Of a stretch of 7,158 nucleotides of DNA, positions 4,571 to 7,158 are shown one piece after another. The translations under genes were made by a program, and so were the position numbers. The stretch is from NCBI GenBank assembly GCA_017632495.1, contig JAGBRG010000212.1:1-7158 (forward strand), given 5' to 3'. Numbering within the stretch: the first letter of the stretch is position 1; each line of letters starts with the position of its first letter. The notes under the pieces are model-generated. The model saw only the letters and a program-made list of their open reading frames with translations, ran no database searches and had not been told where the DNA came from. Source of the DNA: Spirochaetales bacterium (GTDB lineage: Bacteria; Spirochaetota; Spirochaetia; Sphaerochaetales; Sphaerochaetaceae).

Positions 4571-6931
4571 TTACCAGACAACAGGCCTGTCTTGAGGAGC
4601 CACATACATGGCATCGCCTGGTTGTATGTCGTAGGTTCTGTAGAATTCATCAGTCAGTGACAGAATCCGGTTAACCCTGCTGCGGCCCTGCGGATGTGCG
4701 TCATACCTCACACTGTATTCCCAGCTTTTTCTTGTAAATGAAATTATGCAGAACTTTGCATAGGAGGAGAAGAAGGTATTGTAGTCGAAATCAGGTATTT
4801 GTGAAGCGATGCTCATTATGCACTTCATGGCAGTCAGGTCGGCTACACTTTCATTGACAACCTGTGTTCCGTCGGAATAGGCAATTCCGGGGTAAACCTC
4901 ATAGTTACTCATATATTCTGCCAGACGCATACAGCGCTTGTTGAATTCCTTCCTGTCTTCTGCTGTCCATAGATCTTCCCGAATGCCGTATTTGTTGAAC
5001 AGGGTTCCGTTATTGTCAAAGGCATGTGAGATTTCATGAGCAATAATAAAGCCTAAATACCCCAAGAGTTCTTCATCTGGCGAATCATATTTTGCATGAG
5101 AACCGAGTATTCCGTTCATGTTTATGAAAAAAGTGTTTGTGTTCCGGTTGTAGAAATACGTTTTCACCCAGTTGCTTTCTATTGACCACGAGTATTTCAA
5201 GTCGTCACCTGAAAAATGTTCAGACAGCCACTGGCGACGCTCTTTGATGTACTTTGTTATGTTTCCGTACAGCGTGCCGCCGTCCTCGGCGGAGGTGAAT
5301 TCCACTCTGAATAATCCCGACATATCCTTAGGAATCAGCAGTTCCATGCCCATGGCCTCAAGTTTTTCAAGAACAACAGATTTGGTATTATCGTTGAGCC
5401 ATGCTATGTTCTCCAGCATTATTCTGTAGTAGGATTTGATGTTTAGACACAGTTTTTCCAGATATTCATGCATCACTGCATACTCCGCGGTTTTGGAAAA
5501 ATAGATGTAAGTATCTGTCTGGAACAAAGATAACGCTTCCTGAAGCAGTACGTTGGCATTGAAATAAACTGACGGATCGGCAGCGTAGTACGGATCCCAA
5601 TATCCGTTGACCAAATCCCTTAAGCGAGGTGGAATCACTTCACTCAGCAAAGTGAGAAGCCGGTTCATCAGATATACTTTGACTCCCGGAAGATTCTCCG
5701 GTTTGGAGATTAGACTGAGAAAGGTGTATACTTCGGCATAATCATTAATAATGACTTTTTCATCGTAATCGAATTGAGCTTTTTCAATGTATGTTCGCAA
5801 AGGGAAATATGCAAATTTGGGATCATCATCTTTAGGAATCAAGGAGAAGGATTTGTGGTCCGAAGAGGAGTCATACATAAGCTGCCCCTCCCGTCTGATG
5901 CCGTTCAGATATATGTGCCATGCGTTTTCCATTTCATCTTTGTCAAAGCCCAGATAGGTGAACAGACGCAGCTTCTGTTCCATTGTAGCGTCATATGAAT
6001 AATGTCCGGGCAGGAAGTCGTCAGGAGATTTCCCGATTGAGAACAATTCATATCCGAAGCCTTGTGTCATATGTCCGCTTTTTTCAATGTAAAAATCAAG
6101 ATTACCCCAGTCACACCAGTAAGGTTTTGTAAGCAACAATTCAATGCCTGTTTCACAGCTGATATTGGCACAGACATCAAGCAACGCTGATATAGTAGGA
6201 GCATTCCATATGGCGTCAATCAGAGGCTGTATGAACTGCATGCTGTTTTCTCTGCCTTCCATATCCATGAATGTGGACATGAAGGCTGCAATGTTTGCCT
6301 TTTCAGGCGAGTCCGGATTCTCTAGGCAATCGTTCAGCATGTTGACCAGCCAGACATAACGAGAATCCTGATCCTCTGCATAGATGTTGTATGTGGATAA
6401 ATCGATGGGCCTGTTAAAAAAACCGGGGTCATTGAGGATATCAGCCGTTGCCCATGAGTAGTAGTCGTCCTTCGGACTTGATTGCAGGTAGGCATGGATG
6501 CGGTCCACAAGAACGGCAAGTTCGTCTTCTGTCATAAGTTGGTTGGGACCGAACACTGTGTTGTCCTTGGGAACGTACAAACCTGCGTTTGTTAGATTCT
6601 CAACCGCAGTTTTTCCTTCTTCAGGAACATCCGTAAATGCGCAGTCTCGATATTTTGCATAATACCTGACGCCTGTCTCAACATCCGGCAGAGGTCCGAA
6701 GGCGCGTAGAATCATCTGACACCCTTTCAGGCGGGTCAGCGGAGTATATGGGTCAGTCCCCTCCAGAATATAATCAGCATCAGGGGCAGGATCCGAATAA
6801 ACATCCGCATTGATGCACAGATACTCTGCAGCCTGACCGCAGTTATACGCCTCCCCGAGTCCTGCTGCGCCGAGGCAGAAGGGAATACATACTAAAACCA
6901 GAAACAGAAAAAACTTTTTCGCACCGCTCAT
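4571..6931 (-). CDS. Secreted M13 (neprilysin/PepO-type) zinc endopeptidase with N-terminal SLH-like region
   Basis: A 786-residue exported endopeptidase expected to cleave peptides outside the cytoplasm. Residues 1-24 form a Sec-type signal peptide without a lipobox. Residues about 62-150 resemble S-layer-homology repeats: PLTRLKGCQMILRAFG, then FTDV (99-102), AVENLTNAGLYV and FGPNQLMTEDELAVLVDRI. The M13 part starts near PKDDYYSWATADIL (153), like the PDDFYxYVNGxWL start of PepO. Zinc-site residues are HEISH (632-636) and Glu694 in ESVAD, with Asp698. His746 and Arg752 in DAHPQGRSRV match neprilysin His711 and Arg717 in spacing. The C-terminus RPVVW matches the family xVW end. The substrate-binding NAYY motif appears as KTYF (590-593), so Asn is replaced by Lys. 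PepO enzymes are about 630 residues; the excess is the SLH-like region. There is no Shine-Dalgarno; TATACT lies 6 bases before the ATG. Confidence 0.92.
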   Translation of the reverse strand: MSGAKKFFLFLVLVCIPFCLGAAGLGEAYNCGQAAEYLCINADVYSDPAPDADYILEGTDPYTPLTRLKGCQMILRAFGPLPDVETGVRYYAKYRDCAFTDVPEEGKTAVENLTNAGLYVPKDNTVFGPNQLMTEDELAVLVDRIHAYLQSSPKDDYYSWATADILNDPGFFNRPIDLSTYNIYAEDQDSRYVWLVNMLNDCLENPDSPEKANIAAFMSTFMDMEGRENSMQFIQPLIDAIWNAPTISALLDVCANISCETGIELLLTKPYWCDWGNLDFYIEKSGHMTQGFGYELFSIGKSPDDFLPGHYSYDATMEQKLRLFTYLGFDKDEMENAWHIYLNGIRREGQLMYDSSSDHKSFSLIPKDDDPKFAYFPLRTYIEKAQFDYDEKVIINDYAEVYTFLSLISKPENLPGVKVYLMNRLLTLLSEVIPPRLRDLVNGYWDPYYAADPSVYFNANVLLQEALSLFQTDTYIYFSKTAEYAVMHEYLEKLCLNIKSYYRIMLENIAWLNDNTKSVVLEKLEAMGMELLIPKDMSGLFRVEFTSAEDGGTLYGNITKYIKERRQWLSEHFSGDDLKYSWSIESNWVKTYFYNRNTNTFFINMNGILGSHAKYDSPDEELLGYLGFIIAHEISHAFDNNGTLFNKYGIREDLWTAEDRKEFNKRCMRLAEYMSNYEVYPGIAYSDGTQVVNESVADLTAMKCIMSIASQIPDFDYNTFFSSYAKFCIISFTRKSWEYSVRYDAHPQGRSRVNRILSLTDEFYRTYDIQPGDAMYVAPQDRPVVW

Positions 6932-6937
6932 GGAATC

Positions 6938-6946
6938 AGTATATCA
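6938..6946 (-). promoter_or_regulatory. Extended -10 element of the M13 gene, next to the start codon
   Basis: On the minus strand TGATATACT is followed by GATTCC and ATG. TGn-TATACT is an extended -10 with 5 of 6 hexamer matches. It ends 6 bases before the start codon, so initiation is expected at the ATG itself. The nearest purine-rich stretch (GAGAAGGG) is about 20 bases from the ATG, too far to act as a Shine-Dalgarno. This is the best of the three start-proximal -10 boxes in the window. Confidence 0.5.
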
Positions 6947-6997
6947 CAGCCCTTCTCAAGTCTTTTCCTCAAAATGGAGAGTTTTGCTGGGGTTGAT

Positions 6998-7015
6998 AAA
7001 GCTCGTAAAGCTCGT
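6998..7015. repeat. 9-bp tandem repeat (AAAGCTCGT x2)
   Basis: Two perfect adjacent copies of AAAGCTCGT lie in the gap upstream of the M13 gene, about 65-85 bp before its start. The period equals that of the second repeat tract at 7057-7092, although the unit sequence differs. Confidence 0.7.
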
Positions 7016-7056
7016 AGGTTTGCTGGGCAAGAGAATTACCAGTTTTTTATTCAAAG

Positions 7057-7092
7057 CAAATCTTGCAAATCTTGCACTCCTTGCAAATCTTG
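7057..7092. repeat. 9-bp tandem repeat (CAAATCTTG, four units)
   Basis: Units are at 7057-7065, 7066-7074 and 7084-7092 (all CAAATCTTG) and a diverged unit CACTCCTTG at 7075-7083. Decaying copies beginning CAAA or CAAT continue to about 7122 with a slipping period of 8-11. In the plus-strand reading frame the tract would encode Ala-Asn-Leu triplets, but there is no supported gene there. Together with 6998-7015 this accounts for most of the roughly 200-bp gap 6932-7128, in which I see no gene. Confidence 0.75.
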
Positions 7093-7128
7093 CAAAACTC
7101 TGCAATTTGGCAAAGAGTAGGCAAAACC

Positions 7129-7158
7129 ATGCTTAAAGCTGAATCCAATAGCGCTGCA
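7129..7158 (+). CDS. Possible start of an unidentified gene, cut by the window edge
   Basis: An ATG at 7129 opens a frame reading MLKAESNSAA to the window end. GTAGG lies seven bases before the ATG, a moderate Shine-Dalgarno. Ten codons are far too few to recognise a product. It would be divergent from the M13 gene, with the 9-bp repeats in their shared upstream region. The call is tentative. Confidence 0.2.
   Translation, partial: MLKAESNSAA

Noticed and set aside
4463..4674. Overlapping short plus-strand and minus-strand frames over the tRNA-downstream segment and the M13 3' end
   Set aside because: They are open in several frames because the segment is G+C-rich and short; the translations are Pro/Arg/Gly-rich without recognisable motifs, and the M13 frame ends canonically at 4571.
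6860..6931. Lipoprotein signal in the M13 N-terminus because of Cys15 and Cys19
   Set aside because: The residues before each Cys (VLV and IPF) do not fit the lipobox pattern L-[AS]-[GA]-C, so a plain Sec signal cleaved near residue 24 is preferred.
6930..7136. Plus-strand frame of 68 codons with Ala-Asn-Leu repeats, starting on the complement of the M13 start codon
   Set aside because: The protein repeats simply follow the 9-bp DNA repeat. There is no Shine-Dalgarno, no domain, and the start overlaps the M13 start and -10 region on the other strand.

Overview
The window carries six protein genes, two of them well outside any shared pathway, plus one tRNA gene. Four of the complete genes lie on the minus strand. 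Moderate G+C, a PepF-type oligoendopeptidase, an Mbeg1-like hydrolase, a YccF protein, a 7TM diguanylate cyclase and an SLH-like/M13 secreted peptidase together suggest a host-associated anaerobe. The phylum cannot be fixed from the sequence: Bacillota, Spirochaetota and low-G+C Coriobacteriia all remain possible. The tRNA gene has no encoded CCA, so CCA must be added after transcription. Most starts lack a Shine-Dalgarno sequence, and three of them have a -10-like box only 5-7 bases before the ATG. This points to leaderless mRNAs.

Layout, left to right. Bases 3-701 (+) are the C-terminal part of an oligoendopeptidase F (PepF), cut by the window edge. It converges on and overlaps by 9 bp a yccF gene (693-1058, -); the shared 3' ends carry a cluster of three palindromes. 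The 210-bp gap between yccF and the divergent Mbeg1-like hydrolase gene (1269-2438, +) holds phased A/T tracts and three copies of a TTTACaGTAAA-type palindrome. The hydrolase gene ends one base from the 3' end of a 7TM-GGDEF gene (2440-3558, -), which has a TTG start, a clear Shine-Dalgarno and a sigma70-type promoter. Upstream of that lies a peroxiredoxin of the BCP/PrxQ type (3671-4123, -).

Between the peroxiredoxin and tRNA-Leu(GAG) (4322-4406, +) is a tandem pair of 42-bp repeats. The tRNA has a promoter, a strong intrinsic terminator, and a perfect 19-bp second copy of its 3' end 158 bp downstream. The segment between the copies has inverted repeats and a G+C-rich right half. It looks like the footprint of an integration/excision event at the tRNA. 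Immediately beyond it is the 3' end of a 786-residue secreted M13 peptidase with an N-terminal SLH-like region (4571-6931, -). The last 230 bp contain short 9-bp tandem repeats and perhaps the first ten codons of another gene on the + strand.

The genes do not form one pathway; peptide breakdown (PepF inside the cell, M13 outside) is the only shared theme. I see no defence system, CRISPR array, transposase or recombinase gene. The most unusual material is non-coding: the curved operator-like region, the tRNA 3'-end duplication, the 42-bp repeats and the start-proximal -10 boxes.
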